Assembly: GCF_000378505.1 (NCBI RefSeq)
Contig: NZ_KB899990.1
Coordinates: 360,332 to 424,331, forward strand
Direction of reading: 5' to 3'
Source: Modicisalibacter luteus DSM 23508
GTDB lineage: Bacteria > Pseudomonadota > Gammaproteobacteria > Pseudomonadales > Halomonadaceae
Length of the DNA stretch: 64,000 bases
The notes under the pieces are model-generated. The model was not told the DNA's origin, searched no databases, and worked only from the letters and a program-made list of their open reading frames with translations. Both the position numbers and the translations under genes were made by a program. The first letter of the stretch is position 1. Each line of letters starts with the position of its first letter. Shown here piece after piece: positions 26,224 to 34,541 of the stretch.

Positions 26224-26238
26224 CGACTTCTCCTTGTC

Positions 26239-26727
26239 TCAGTCGGTGCCGGGTGCTGTCGATACGGTTGGCGAATCCAGCCGCGCCAAGCCTTTCTCCA
26301 CCTTGCTCAGCAACCGTAGCAGGTCCCGATACTCGGTGGCGGACAGGGTGGCGACGATATCGGCTTCCCAGTCCAGGGCGCGTGGGACCACTTCCTTGAG
26401 CAGGTCACGTCCGGACGGAGCCAAGGATAACCATAGGGTACGCTGGTCTTCGTCGTCACGTTGCCGCTGGATCAGGTTGCGTTCGACCAACTGGTTGACG
26501 GCCCGCGAGACCCGGGCCTTGTCCATGGCGGTAAGCTCGCAGATGCGTTTGGCGCTTAACGTGCGTTCCTGCTGTAACCAGGCCAGAATACGCCACTGGG
26601 CGATGGTCAGATCGAATTGCTCGGCATAGATCAGTGATAACGCCTGGCTGATACGTTCGGCGATGTTCGATAAGCGATATGGCAGAAACCCTTCCAGGCG
26701 CAACTCGCCGATATCGTTGGAATCCAT
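26239..26727 (-). CDS. MarR-family transcriptional regulator
   Basis: A winged-helix regulator of 162 residues from the ATG at 26725-26727. The DNA-binding segment includes AQWRILAWLQQERTLSAKRICELT and MDKARVSRAVNQLVERNLI, followed by the wing (RDDEDQRTLWLSLAPSG). The frame is open up to 26805, but those extra codons have no family counterpart and no ribosome-binding site. It heads an apparent marR-ktrA-ktrB operon. A perfect dyad at 26906-26919 in the divergent spacer is a candidate operator. Ligand unknown. Confidence 0.83.
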   Translation of the reverse strand: MDSNDIGELRLEGFLPYRLSNIAERISQALSLIYAEQFDLTIAQWRILAWLQQERTLSAKRICELTAMDKARVSRAVNQLVERNLIQRQRDDEDQRTLWLSLAPSGRDLLKEVVPRALDWEADIVATLSATEYRDLLRLLSKVEKGLARLDSPTVSTAPGTD

Positions 26728-26817
26728 GGCGGAGCTCAAGTAACCCCCTCCCTCGTTCGCGTCATGACGGCTCAGAGTATAGCGCTGACCGGAATTCAGT
26801 TTCATACGAAAGTGATG

Positions 26818-26839
26818 GCTGTAAGAAACATGTTACAGC
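26818..26839. promoter_or_regulatory. Strong PhhR/TyrR-type box
   Basis: The inverted repeat GCTGTAA-N8-TTACAGC contains an exact TGTAA-N8-TTACA core, the spacing of TyrR-family boxes. It stands between the marR and symporter genes. It is the best match to this consensus that I noticed in the window. Confidence 0.5.
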
Positions 26840-26905
26840 TTTGCGTCTTTGCTTGGCTGAATAAGCCATAAGTTCCCTTGAGGCTGTCATCCGATTCAAC
26901 CTATC

Positions 26906-26919
26906 GTTTCAGTTGAAAC
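26906..26919. promoter_or_regulatory. Perfect dyad, candidate MarR operator
   Basis: GTTTCA-GT-TGAAAC is a perfect 14-bp dyad directly next to the -10-like TATAAG (26920-26925). It is placed to repress the symporter gene and possibly the divergent marR gene. Confidence 0.4.
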
Positions 26920-27150
26920 TATAAGACACTTCATCCGTAGTCTAGCTACGCAACGCGTATGCCGCTTCGGCGTATACGAGGCTGCATGAACAAAAATAAC
27001 GTTACAGTGATTTACGCTGCAGACTGTTCATGCCCTAGCGAAACGCCAATGTTCAGCGATGAAACGTGGGAGGAAATCGCTACAATGGCAGCGCTGCGTG
27101 TTGCGATGGCTGGCAGTGTTTCAGCCAACAACAAAACCAAGGTGTTTTAC

Positions 27151-28611
27151 ATGACGACAAGAAAGAAACCCAACAACCTGTGGGTGAGCCGCTGGGGATT
27201 TATCCTGGCAGCCACAGGCTCCGCGGTGGGGTTGGGCAATATCTGGAAATTTCCCTACATGACCGGAGAGTATGGAGGCGGCGCCTTCGTGCTGGTTTAT
27301 CTGGTATGTATCTTGGCTATCGGTATTCCGATCATGATGGTCGAGATCGGCTATGGCCGCCGAGGACGAGGCAGTCCGATTGACGCCATTCGGCGGGTAG
27401 TCAAGGAGTCGGGACGCAGTTCCGGCTGGTCTGTGCTCGGCTGGATGGCCATGCTGTGCGGCTTCATGATCCTGTCCTTTTATGTGGTGGTAGCCGGCTG
27501 GTCGGTCTCGTATCTGTGGAAGGCGATCAGTGGCGGCTTGAACGCCGACAGCGTCGACGGCATGGCGGCGATTTTTGGCGCCAATAATGCCAGTCCGCTC
27601 AACCTCGGGTTCTGGAGCACGCTGGTGACAGTGACGACCATGCTGATCGTCGGCAAGGGCGTGCAGGACGGTATCGAGCGCAACGTGCGCTGGATGATGC
27701 CAGGCATGGTGATCATGCTGGCGATCATGATCGTCTACGCGATGTTCTCTGGCGGCTTCGGTCAGGCTCTGGACTTCCTGTTCGGCTTTGAGCTCGGCAA
27801 GCTCTCCAGTGCCGGCCTGCTCGCGGCAATGGGGCATGCCTTCTTCACCTTGTCGCTGGCTTCCGGTGCCATCCTGACTTATGGCTCCTATCTGCCTGAT
27901 GAAAGTTCGATTGCGCGTACCACTTTCACCGTGGCGATCTGCGATACGCTGGTCGCGTTGATGGCCGGACTGGCTATCTTTCCGGTGATCTTTGCCAATG
28001 GCATGGACCCGGCCAGCGGCCCGGGGCTGATCTTCATGAGCCTGCCGTTAGCCTTCCAGCAAATGCCCTTTGGCACGCTACTCGAGATCATCTTTTTCGT
28101 GATGCTGACCATGGCGGCGCTGACGTCGGCGATTTCGATGATCGAAGCGACCGTGGCATGGCTGAACGAAAGCAAGGGCATCTCACGTACCAAGGCTGCG
28201 TGGGGCACGGGCATCGTGTTGTGGATCGTCAGTACCCTGGCCATGTTGTCGTTCAATGTCGGTGCAGACTGGACTCTGGCGGGCAAGACCTTCTTCGACT
28301 GGCTCGATTACCTGACGTCGCGCTGGATGATGCCGCTGGGTGGCCTGGGCATGGCACTGCTGGCTGGTTTCGTGCTGCGTAACGAGGTTTTCAAGGCTGA
28401 ACTCGGTCTGAATAACACCCATTATGCGCTGTGGTTATTCATGATTCGCTATGTCAGTCCGCTGGGTATCGTGCTGATCTTCATCGACGCGCTGGGCATC
28501 ATGACCCTCGACATGGGGTCCCAGTGGCCCTGGCTATTGGGGGCATTGGCCGCTTTTGCGGTCATAGGTGAACTGCTCAGTCCGCGCCTGGGCCGCCAGC
28601 TGGCGGGCTGA
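27151..28611 (+). CDS. Sodium-dependent transporter of the NSS (SNF) family
   Basis: A 486-residue sodium:solute symporter, family NSS (LeuT/TyrT/MhsT fold), with about 11-12 helices. The signature is GSAVGLGNIWKFPYMTGEYG at the start of helix 1, including the unwound segment that binds sodium and substrate. The ATG at 27151 has AAGGTG upstream and gives the usual short cytoplasmic N-terminus (MTTRKKPNNLWVSRWGF). Bacterial relatives carry tyrosine, tryptophan, leucine or other amino acids. The PhhR-type box upstream favours an aromatic amino acid, which is an inference. Confidence 0.92.
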   Translation: MTTRKKPNNLWVSRWGFILAATGSAVGLGNIWKFPYMTGEYGGGAFVLVYLVCILAIGIPIMMVEIGYGRRGRGSPIDAIRRVVKESGRSSGWSVLGWMAMLCGFMILSFYVVVAGWSVSYLWKAISGGLNADSVDGMAAIFGANNASPLNLGFWSTLVTVTTMLIVGKGVQDGIERNVRWMMPGMVIMLAIMIVYAMFSGGFGQALDFLFGFELGKLSSAGLLAAMGHAFFTLSLASGAILTYGSYLPDESSIARTTFTVAICDTLVALMAGLAIFPVIFANGMDPASGPGLIFMSLPLAFQQMPFGTLLEIIFFVMLTMAALTSAISMIEATVAWLNESKGISRTKAAWGTGIVLWIVSTLAMLSFNVGADWTLAGKTFFDWLDYLTSRWMMPLGGLGMALLAGFVLRNEVFKAELGLNNTHYALWLFMIRYVSPLGIVLIFIDALGIMTLDMGSQWPWLLGALAAFAVIGELLSPRLGRQLAG

Positions 28612-28640
28612 CGTCACTTCGTCACGCCCTCTCTCGAAGC

Positions 28641-28664
28641 GCCTCCGCCCTGCGGGGGCGTTTT
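28641..28664 (+). terminator. Terminator after the sodium symporter gene
   Basis: An 8-bp stem with one G:T pair (GCCTCCGC at 28641-28648, GCGGGGGC at 28652-28659) followed by G and TTTT. Confidence 0.75.
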
Positions 28665-28783
28665 CGTCTCCGGCCGAAGCGTTATAAGCAGCCAACCAGA
28701 CGTTACTGGCAATCCGGCAAGGATATCTTTATGTTTCGCATAAAATTCGGTTTTTTAATTCTTTCAGCTATATAGGCCATGCG

Positions 28784-29662
28784 ATGCCCCTCGACACGTT
28801 CTCTCATGCCGCATCTCCGGACAGTGCCCGGTTGAGCGCCATGCGTGACTTTCCGCAAGGGCACGTATGTCTCGTCGGTGCCGGGCCGGGCGACCCTGAG
28901 CTCCTGACGCTCAAGGCGCTGAAGCGCCTTCAGGTTGCCGAAGTGATACTGCATGATCGATTGGTCAGTAGCGAGATCATGGCCTTGGCCAACCCTGATG
29001 CACAGACCCTGTATGTTGGCAAGGCGCGCTCACGACACAGCCTGCCGCAGGAGGAGATCAACCAGGCACTCGTGGATTGGTCCCGCCAGGGCAAGCGTGT
29101 GGTACGCCTCAAGGGAGGCGATCCCTTCATCTTTGGCCGCGGCGGTGAGGAGCTCGAGACCCTGGCCCATGCCGGCGTGTCATTCGAAGTGATTCCGGGG
29201 GTCACGGCGGCGGCAGGATGTGGAGCCTATGCCGGCATTCCTCTGACTCACCGTGACCATGCGCAATCTGTGCGCTTTGTGACCGGCCATCTCAAGAATG
29301 ATAGCAGTGACCTGGATTGGCCGATGCTGGCTCGAGGTCAACAGACCCTGGTGTTCTATATGGGGCTGAGTAGCCTTGAGGTGATCCGTCGAGAACTTCA
29401 GAATCACGGGTTGCCGGGGCATACGCCGCTTGCCCTGATCGAACAGGGAACAACGGCGCGCCAACGGGTTCATACCGGTACGCTAGCCGAATTGCCGGCC
29501 AGTTTGACACATGGACTGATACAGCCACCGACATTGATCATCATCGGTAGCGTGGTATCGCTACACGAACGACTGGCCTGGTTCGAGGGGAAACAGGCCA
29601 ATAGCCAAGGCTGGGATACGGGTAAATATCCTCTCTCCCCGAAGAATACCGGTAAGACCTGA
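28784..29662 (+). CDS. cobA: Uroporphyrinogen-III C-methyltransferase
   Basis: A 292-residue SAM-dependent methyltransferase that makes precorrin-2 from uroporphyrinogen III, for siroheme or cobalamin. Signatures are [32 protein letters not shown] and the [22 protein letters not shown] region. The protein has a non-conserved 25-residue N-terminus; an internal ATG at 28841 (MRDFPQG) is an alternative start. It is a stand-alone SUMT without the CysG dehydrogenase/chelatase part. It is monocistronic, with terminators on both sides. Confidence 0.92.
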   Translation: MPLDTFSHAASPDSARLSAMRDFPQGHVCLVGAGPGDPELLTLKALKRLQVAEVILHDRLVSSEIMALANPDAQTLYVGKARSRHSLPQEEINQALVDWSRQGKRVVRLKGGDPFIFGRGGEELETLAHAGVSFEVIPGVTAAAGCGAYAGIPLTHRDHAQSVRFVTGHLKNDSSDLDWPMLARGQQTLVFYMGLSSLEVIRRELQNHGLPGHTPLALIEQGTTARQRVHTGTLAELPASLTHGLIQPPTLIIIGSVVSLHERLAWFEGKQANSQGWDTGKYPLSPKNTGKT

Positions 29663-29687
29663 CGTGGACTGCCAACCTTCTTTGCTT

Positions 29688-29710
29688 CGCCTCCTTCGGG
29701 AGGCGTTTTC
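29688..29710 (+). terminator. Terminator after cobA
   Basis: A 7-bp stem (CGCCTCC / GGAGGCG) with a stable TTCG tetraloop followed by TTTTC. Confidence 0.85.
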
Positions 29711-29741
29711 GTGCCTATAAAGCTGTTGGCCTAATGGCGAG

Positions 29742-29771
29742 GTGACAGTCATGGCTGGGCTGGCCTAGTAT
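29742..29771 (+). promoter_or_regulatory. Candidate promoter of the acyl-CoA dehydrogenase gene
   Basis: GTGACA (29742-29747) and TAGTAT (29766-29771) with an 18-base spacer. The palindrome at 29770-29789 begins at the -10 element. Confidence 0.4.
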
Positions 29772-29789
29772 TCAATCGATCGTTTGAAT
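29770..29789. promoter_or_regulatory. Near-perfect 20-bp palindrome, PsrA/TetR-like operator
   Basis: The dyad is ATTCAA-T-CGATCG-T-TTGAAT, broken at one pair only. The half-sites resemble the CAAAC/GTTTG type reported for PsrA-like TetR regulators of fatty acid metabolism. It lies just before the gene's ribosome-binding site. Confidence 0.5.
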
Positions 29790-29806
29790 TACTTCAGGAG
29801 AGTCTC

Positions 29807-31615
29807 ATGGCCAGCTATCAGGCACCGTTACGCGATATGCGTTTCGTCCTCAACGATGTCTTCCGTGCGGGTGAGGAGTGGGTCGCGATGCCCGGTACCG
29901 CGGAAGTGACGCCCGATCTGGCCGATGCCATACTCGAGGAGGGCGCGCGTGTAACCTGGGCGGAGCTGTTCCCCCTCAACCAGAGCGGTGACGCCGAAGG
30001 TTGCCATTTCGACGCCGGCCGCGTCACCACACCCAAGGGATTCAAGGAGGCCCAACGCACCCTGGCGGAGGGCGGCTGGTTCGGCTTGGGCGGCAATCCC
30101 GAATATGGCGGACAGGGTATGCCCAAGCTGCTGACCGTGGCTTTCGAAGAAATGCTCTATGCCACCAATACCAGCTTCGCGCTCTATCCCGCACTGAATA
30201 CCGGGGCAGCCTTGCTGCTCGATCATCACGCAACAGACGCTATCAAGCGTACCTACCTGCCGCGCATGTATGCTGGCGAATGGCTGGGCAGCATGTGTCT
30301 CACGGAGCCGCATTGCGGTACCGATCTGGGACTGATCAAGACCCGGGCCGTGCCCAACGTGGACGGCGACACCTATGCCATCACCGGCAGCAAGATCTGG
30401 ATCACTGGCGGTGAGCACGACATGGTCGACAACATCGTCCATCTGGTGCTGGCCAAGTTACCCGATGCCCCCGAGGGCACGCGGGGAATCTCGCTGTTTC
30501 TGGTGCCCAAGCGCAAGGTCGGAGCCGATGGCGAGGCGGGCGAGCCCAACAGTGTCGTCTGCGGTGGCCTGGAACACAAGATGGGCATCAAGGGCAGCGC
30601 CACCTGCGTCATGCACTTTGAGGCGGCCGAAGGGATGCTGATCGGCGAACCTCACCAGGGTCTGGCCGCCATGTTCACGATGATGAACTACGAGCGCTTG
30701 TCAATCGGTATCCAGGGCTTGGGGCTCGGCGAGGTGGCTTACCAGAGTGCCATGGACTTTGCCCGCGAGCGCCTGCAGAGCCGCGCGCCGAACGGGCCGG
30801 CGGCACCTGACCGGCCGGCTGACCCCATCCTGGTGCATCCCGACGTGCGACGCATGGCATTGAACGTGCGTGCCTGGAACGAAGGCGGTCGAGCATTTGC
30901 TGCCTTCGTGGCGCAACAGCTCGATCGCGTCAAGTTCCACCCCGAGGAGGGCGTCCGTGACGAGGCCCAGGCGCTGGTGGCACTGCTGACCCCCGTAGCC
31001 AAGGCCTTTCTGACCGACCGAGGCTTCGATGCCACGGTCGAAGCCCAGCAGGTCTACGGTGGCAACGGCTATTGCGTTGAGTGGGGAGCTGAGCAGTACG
31101 TACGCGATGCGCGCATCGCCATGATCTATGAGGGGACCAATGGCATCCAGGCCATGGATCTGGTGGGGCGCAAGCTTTTCAGGAACAGGGGCGCCTATGT
31201 GACGTGCTTGTTAGCACTGATACGCGGGGATCTGGAAACACTGGATAAGCAGGAAGTCAGTGATTTCAAGCAAGCCGTCCAGCAGGAAGCCGAACGTTTG
31301 GGGCGTGTGACGGACGAACTTCTCGAACGAGCCGACGGCCGTCCCGAAGAACTGGGCGCCGCAGCGGTGGATTATCTCAACCTGACAGGGCATGTCGTGT
31401 ATGCCTGGCTGTGGCTGAAGATGGCGATCGCCGCACAGGCCGGACTCGATGGGCAGGGGACAGCGGGAGAGAGGTTCTATCGCAGCAAGTTGGCGGTCGG
31501 GCGGCATTTCATCAACCGCATGTTGCCCCGAACAGAAGCTCTGGAACGGCAGATTCGTGCTGGCGCCAAGCCGCTGATGACGATGGATGACGAAGACTTC
31601 ATGTTTACCGGCTAA
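29807..31615 (+). CDS. DmdC-like acyl-CoA dehydrogenase
   Basis: A 602-residue FAD enzyme of the long acyl-CoA dehydrogenase subfamily that includes 3-methylmercaptopropionyl-CoA dehydrogenase (DmdC) and AcdA/FadE-like paralogues. Visible motifs are the flavin-contact CLTEPHCGTDLGLIKTRA and KIWITGG segments, the catalytic-base region MIYEGTNGIQAMDLVGRK, and a C-terminal extension (about 470-602) absent from short acyl-CoA dehydrogenases. The start has AGGAGAG upstream. Members of this group often act in fatty acid degradation rather than on sulfur compounds, so the substrate is left open. Confidence 0.9.
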   Translation: MASYQAPLRDMRFVLNDVFRAGEEWVAMPGTAEVTPDLADAILEEGARVTWAELFPLNQSGDAEGCHFDAGRVTTPKGFKEAQRTLAEGGWFGLGGNPEYGGQGMPKLLTVAFEEMLYATNTSFALYPALNTGAALLLDHHATDAIKRTYLPRMYAGEWLGSMCLTEPHCGTDLGLIKTRAVPNVDGDTYAITGSKIWITGGEHDMVDNIVHLVLAKLPDAPEGTRGISLFLVPKRKVGADGEAGEPNSVVCGGLEHKMGIKGSATCVMHFEAAEGMLIGEPHQGLAAMFTMMNYERLSIGIQGLGLGEVAYQSAMDFARERLQSRAPNGPAAPDRPADPILVHPDVRRMALNVRAWNEGGRAFAAFVAQQLDRVKFHPEEGVRDEAQALVALLTPVAKAFLTDRGFDATVEAQQVYGGNGYCVEWGAEQYVRDARIAMIYEGTNGIQAMDLVGRKLFRNRGAYVTCLLALIRGDLETLDKQEVSDFKQAVQQEAERLGRVTDELLERADGRPEELGAAAVDYLNLTGHVVYAWLWLKMAIAAQAGLDGQGTAGERFYRSKLAVGRHFINRMLPRTEALERQIRAGAKPLMTMDDEDFMFTG

Positions 31616-31689
31616 GCATTAGAGCGCAATGGTTGAAACAAGGTCCTCATTCAAGGATGCCATGTTTCATGAGACTACGTTTAAATATC

Positions 31690-31720
31690 ACCGACCCGAC
31701 AGTCTGCCTGTCGGGTCGGT
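31690..31720 (+). terminator. Terminator after the acyl-CoA dehydrogenase gene
   Basis: A perfect 13-bp stem (ACCGACCCGACAG / CTGTCGGGTCGGT) with a TCTGC loop and a weakly T-rich tail. Confidence 0.75.
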
Positions 31721-31752
31721 TGCGTTGTGAAGGGCGATGAGAGGGCTCAGAC

Positions 31753-32892
31753 GTGAAGAGACTCATCAGTCAGGGGTACCAGACTGTATGGCAGTTGATC
31801 GTTGGCCGACGCTCCTCGCCTTTGCAGCGTATGCACCTTGCCTTTCTGTTCTTTGCAGCGTTGGTCGGTCTGGCCTCGGCTGTCTTCAATCTGGCGCTTG
31901 CTCTGACATCGCCACATCATAATGGCGCATTGCTCGTTTTCTCCAGCATCGTGATCTGGATGTGGTATCGCGCCCGCTGGCATGGCGAGGCCAGGCGCAT
32001 GGCCTGGTGGCTTTGTCTGCTGACATTGTTCGTCATCCTGCCGCTGAACTGGCTGTTCAACCAGGGCATGCAGGGCCCGACCTTGATGTTCTTTCTGATG
32101 GCAGCCGCCTATGCCCTCGGTGTCATGCCGCACGATGGGTGGCAGCGACGACTCGTGTTGATGGGCTTTGTCGTCATGCCGCTGTTGCTGTTGATGCTCG
32201 AAAATGCCAATCCTCACTGGATTGCCCCTTATTCCGAGCGGGTGGGCCAAGCACTAGACCTGGGCGTCAGTTATTTGTTGAACGTGGCCATTCTTATTGT
32301 GATCGTCAGTGGTCACATGGTGCGCATTCAGCGTGAGCAGCAGCGAAGCGCCTCCTATGCTGCACAGCTGGAAACCTTGGCCCGACTCGACAGCTTGACG
32401 GGGTTATTGAACCACGGCGCGTTTCACGCAGAGTTGCAGTCACGGCTTCCTGACATCGCCAAAGGCAAGCCCTATGTCCTGCTGAGCTGTGATCTCGACT
32501 ATTTCAAGCACCTTAACGATACCTACGGCCACCCCTATGGTGACGAAGTGATCCGCACCTTTGCCGGTCTCCTGCGCCAAACGGCCGAGGAGGCTGGCGG
32601 TGTGGCGGGGCGTTGTGGTGGTGAGGAGTTTGCGGTGTTGTTGTCGACAGGTCTCGAGCAAGCGAAGGCTTTTGATCGCCAGCTTCGTGTGCTCTGCCAC
32701 GATCACTGCATGCGCCATGGTGCTATCCGTTTCAGCAGTGGCCTGGCGTCGGCAGTGCCGGGGGAGACCATTCCGCGTTGGACCGAGCGAGTGGATCGGG
32801 CGCTGTATATGGCCAAGGCCGCCGGTCGTAACCGCCTGGCAACCTGCGACACTTCAATATCACCCCTGAATGACTGGCCTTCTGTTACCTGA
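31753..32892 (+). CDS. Membrane-anchored GGDEF diguanylate cyclase
   Basis: A 379-residue protein with five to six hydrophobic segments in the first 200 residues and a C-terminal GGDEF domain from about 215. The active-site loop is GGEEF, preceded by the metal-binding D in SCDLDYFKHLND, so it should make c-di-GMP at the inner membrane. No RxxD inhibition site lies five residues before the loop, unlike the PAS-GGDEF protein at 17 kb. The start is a GTG with GAGAGGG upstream. The membrane part resembles no sensor family I can name. Confidence 0.88.
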   Translation: MKRLISQGYQTVWQLIVGRRSSPLQRMHLAFLFFAALVGLASAVFNLALALTSPHHNGALLVFSSIVIWMWYRARWHGEARRMAWWLCLLTLFVILPLNWLFNQGMQGPTLMFFLMAAAYALGVMPHDGWQRRLVLMGFVVMPLLLLMLENANPHWIAPYSERVGQALDLGVSYLLNVAILIVIVSGHMVRIQREQQRSASYAAQLETLARLDSLTGLLNHGAFHAELQSRLPDIAKGKPYVLLSCDLDYFKHLNDTYGHPYGDEVIRTFAGLLRQTAEEAGGVAGRCGGEEFAVLLSTGLEQAKAFDRQLRVLCHDHCMRHGAIRFSSGLASAVPGETIPRWTERVDRALYMAKAAGRNRLATCDTSISPLNDWPSVT

Positions 32893-32900
32893 AAAATCAC

Positions 32901-32930
32901 GCACGTTATACATGCGCACCGTTTAAGTGC
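32901..32930. promoter_or_regulatory. Two abutting NtrC-like enhancer sites
   Basis: GCAC-N7-ATGC (32901-32915) is followed directly by GCAC-N7-GTGC (32916-32930), close to the NtrC consensus GCAC-N7-GTGC. They lie about 150 bases upstream of the sigma-54 promoter, a usual enhancer distance. Confidence 0.55.
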
Positions 32931-33069
32931 ATGAATAATTCCGGCATTCGCCCAGTGTTACATCATGGTGCGTTTCGTGTGCCAGGAAAGTGCATTCAGT
33001 CAATAAAACTACTTGGTGGTGTTGGGTAACATGCTGTTATAAAAGAATTTTAAGCCACTTTCAGAGAGT

Positions 33070-33084
33070 TGGCACATCCCTTGC
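33070..33084 (+). promoter_or_regulatory. Consensus sigma-54 promoter of urtABCDE
   Basis: TGGCAC-N5-TTGC matches the -24/-12 consensus exactly. It is 74 bases before the urtA start, consistent with nitrogen-limitation control of urea uptake. Confidence 0.85.
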
Positions 33085-33157
33085 GATAAAGATCGGCAAT
33101 GGTGCGGCGTTCCGTCGCTCCTGCATCGACAACAACACAAGCGCAAGGAGTTCCATC

Positions 33158-34468
33158 GTGAAGAAGTGGCAAGTTTCCTCTCGCTGGCTGACGACCTCCC
33201 TGGTCGCCATGGGTATGTCCTTCCCGGTATTCGCTCAGGAAGACGACCCCATCAAGGTGGGCATCCTGCATTCCCTGTCCGGCACCATGGCGATCAGCGA
33301 ATCGACGCTGAAGGACACCATGCTGATGCAGATCGAGCAGCAGAACGCGCAGGGTGGATTGCTGGGACGTCAGCTAGAGCCCGTAGTCGTCGACCCTGCC
33401 TCCGACTGGCCTCTGTTCGCCGAGAAGGCACGCCAACTGCTGGAGCAGGACAAGGTCGACGTCATATTCGGCAACTGGACCTCCGTATCGCGCAAGTCGG
33501 TATTGCCGGTCGTCGAGGAACTCAACGGCTTGTTGTTCTATCCGGTGCAGTATGAAGGCGAGGAGTCCTCCGGGAATGTTTTCTATACTGGTGCTGCCCC
33601 CAACCAGCAGGCGATTCCCGCCGTCGATTACCTGATGAACAACGTCGGCGTCGAGCGTTGGGTGCTGGCTGGGACCGACTACGTCTATCCGCGCACCACC
33701 AACAAGATTCTCGAGGCCTACCTCAAGGATCATGGCGTGGCGCAGGAAGACATCATGATCAACTACACGCCGTTCGGGCACTCCGACTGGCAGAACATCG
33801 TCTCCGAGATCAAGCGTTTCGGCAGTGCCGGCAAGAAGACCGCCGTGGTTTCGACCATCAACGGCGATGCCAACGTGCCGTTCTACCGTGAGTTGGGCAA
33901 TCAGGGCATCGATGCCGCCGATATTCCGGTCATTGCCTTCTCGGTGGGCGAGCAGGAACTCTCGGGCATCGACACGGCACCGCTGGTCGGCCACCTGGCC
34001 GCCTGGAACTACTTCATGAGCGTCGATACCGATGCCAACTACGACTTCATCGACAGTTGGATCGAATATACCGGTGACGAGGAAGCCGTGACCAACGATC
34101 CGATGGAAGCTCACTATATCGGCTTCAACATGTGGAAAGAAGCGGTTAAGAAGGCTGGTACCACCGATGTCGATGCAGTCAAGGATGCAATCATTGGCGT
34201 GAGCGTGCCCAACCTGTCCGGCGGCTACGCAGCGATGATGCCCAATCACCACATCACCAAGCCTGTGCTGATCGGTGAAATTCAGGACAACGGCCAGTTC
34301 TCTATCGTCTGGCAGACCCCATCCACTGTGGCCGGTGATGCCTGGTCCGATTACCTGCCCGGCTCGCGTGACCTGATCAGCGACTGGCGCAAGCCGCTGG
34401 AGTGCGGCAACTACAACGTGATCGAAAAGACCTGTGGCGGTGGCGAGGCCCAGACGGCCAGCCAATAA
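33158..34468 (+). CDS. urtA: Urea ABC transporter substrate-binding protein
   Basis: A 436-residue periplasmic binding protein of the branched-chain amino acid/amide type. A signal peptide (KKWQVSSRW with hydrophobic core, cut after PVFA) leads to mature protein starting QEDDPIKVGILHSLSGTMAI. The FGNWTSVSRKSVLPVVE segment and NGLLFYPVQYEGEE are characteristic of UrtA. The frame opens at 32990, but the GTG at 33158 has AAGGAG upstream and begins the signal peptide. It is the first gene of urtABCDE, behind a sigma-54 promoter. Confidence 0.95.
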   Translation: MKKWQVSSRWLTTSLVAMGMSFPVFAQEDDPIKVGILHSLSGTMAISESTLKDTMLMQIEQQNAQGGLLGRQLEPVVVDPASDWPLFAEKARQLLEQDKVDVIFGNWTSVSRKSVLPVVEELNGLLFYPVQYEGEESSGNVFYTGAAPNQQAIPAVDYLMNNVGVERWVLAGTDYVYPRTTNKILEAYLKDHGVAQEDIMINYTPFGHSDWQNIVSEIKRFGSAGKKTAVVSTINGDANVPFYRELGNQGIDAADIPVIAFSVGEQELSGIDTAPLVGHLAAWNYFMSVDTDANYDFIDSWIEYTGDEEAVTNDPMEAHYIGFNMWKEAVKKAGTTDVDAVKDAIIGVSVPNLSGGYAAMMPNHHITKPVLIGEIQDNGQFSIVWQTPSTVAGDAWSDYLPGSRDLISDWRKPLECGNYNVIEKTCGGGEAQTASQ

Positions 34469-34478
34469 GGCATGCCCC

Positions 34479-34504
34479 AGCGATCCGGCCGTGGCCGGAT
34501 CGCT
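34479..34504 (+). other. Intercistronic hairpin between urtA and urtB
   Basis: A 12-bp perfect inverted repeat (AGCGATCCGGCC / GGCCGGATCGCT) just after the urtA stop and before the urtB ribosome-binding site, without a T run. It probably stabilises the urtA message or lowers readthrough, giving excess binding protein over permease. Confidence 0.7.
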
Positions 34505-34541
34505 CCAAAACACAACCACACGCCACTCAAAGGACACCCGC

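Larger units (their letters stand above)
26728..27150. other. Regulatory spacer between marR and the sodium symporter gene
   Basis: This 423-bp region has no convincing gene. It holds two dyads (26818-26839 and 26906-26919) and an AT-rich stretch with a -10-like TATAAG at 26920-26925. An open frame from 26959 runs in phase into the symporter, but its first 64 codons do not resemble the family, so it is treated as leader. Confidence 0.6.

Noticed and set aside
26959..27150. 64-codon in-phase extension of the sodium symporter
   Set aside because: NSS proteins begin shortly before helix 1; the extension is not family-like and the ATG at 27151 has a better ribosome-binding site.
31620..31740. 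Possible small gene between the acyl-CoA dehydrogenase and the diguanylate cyclase
   Set aside because: No start with a ribosome-binding site; the region is a terminator and leader.
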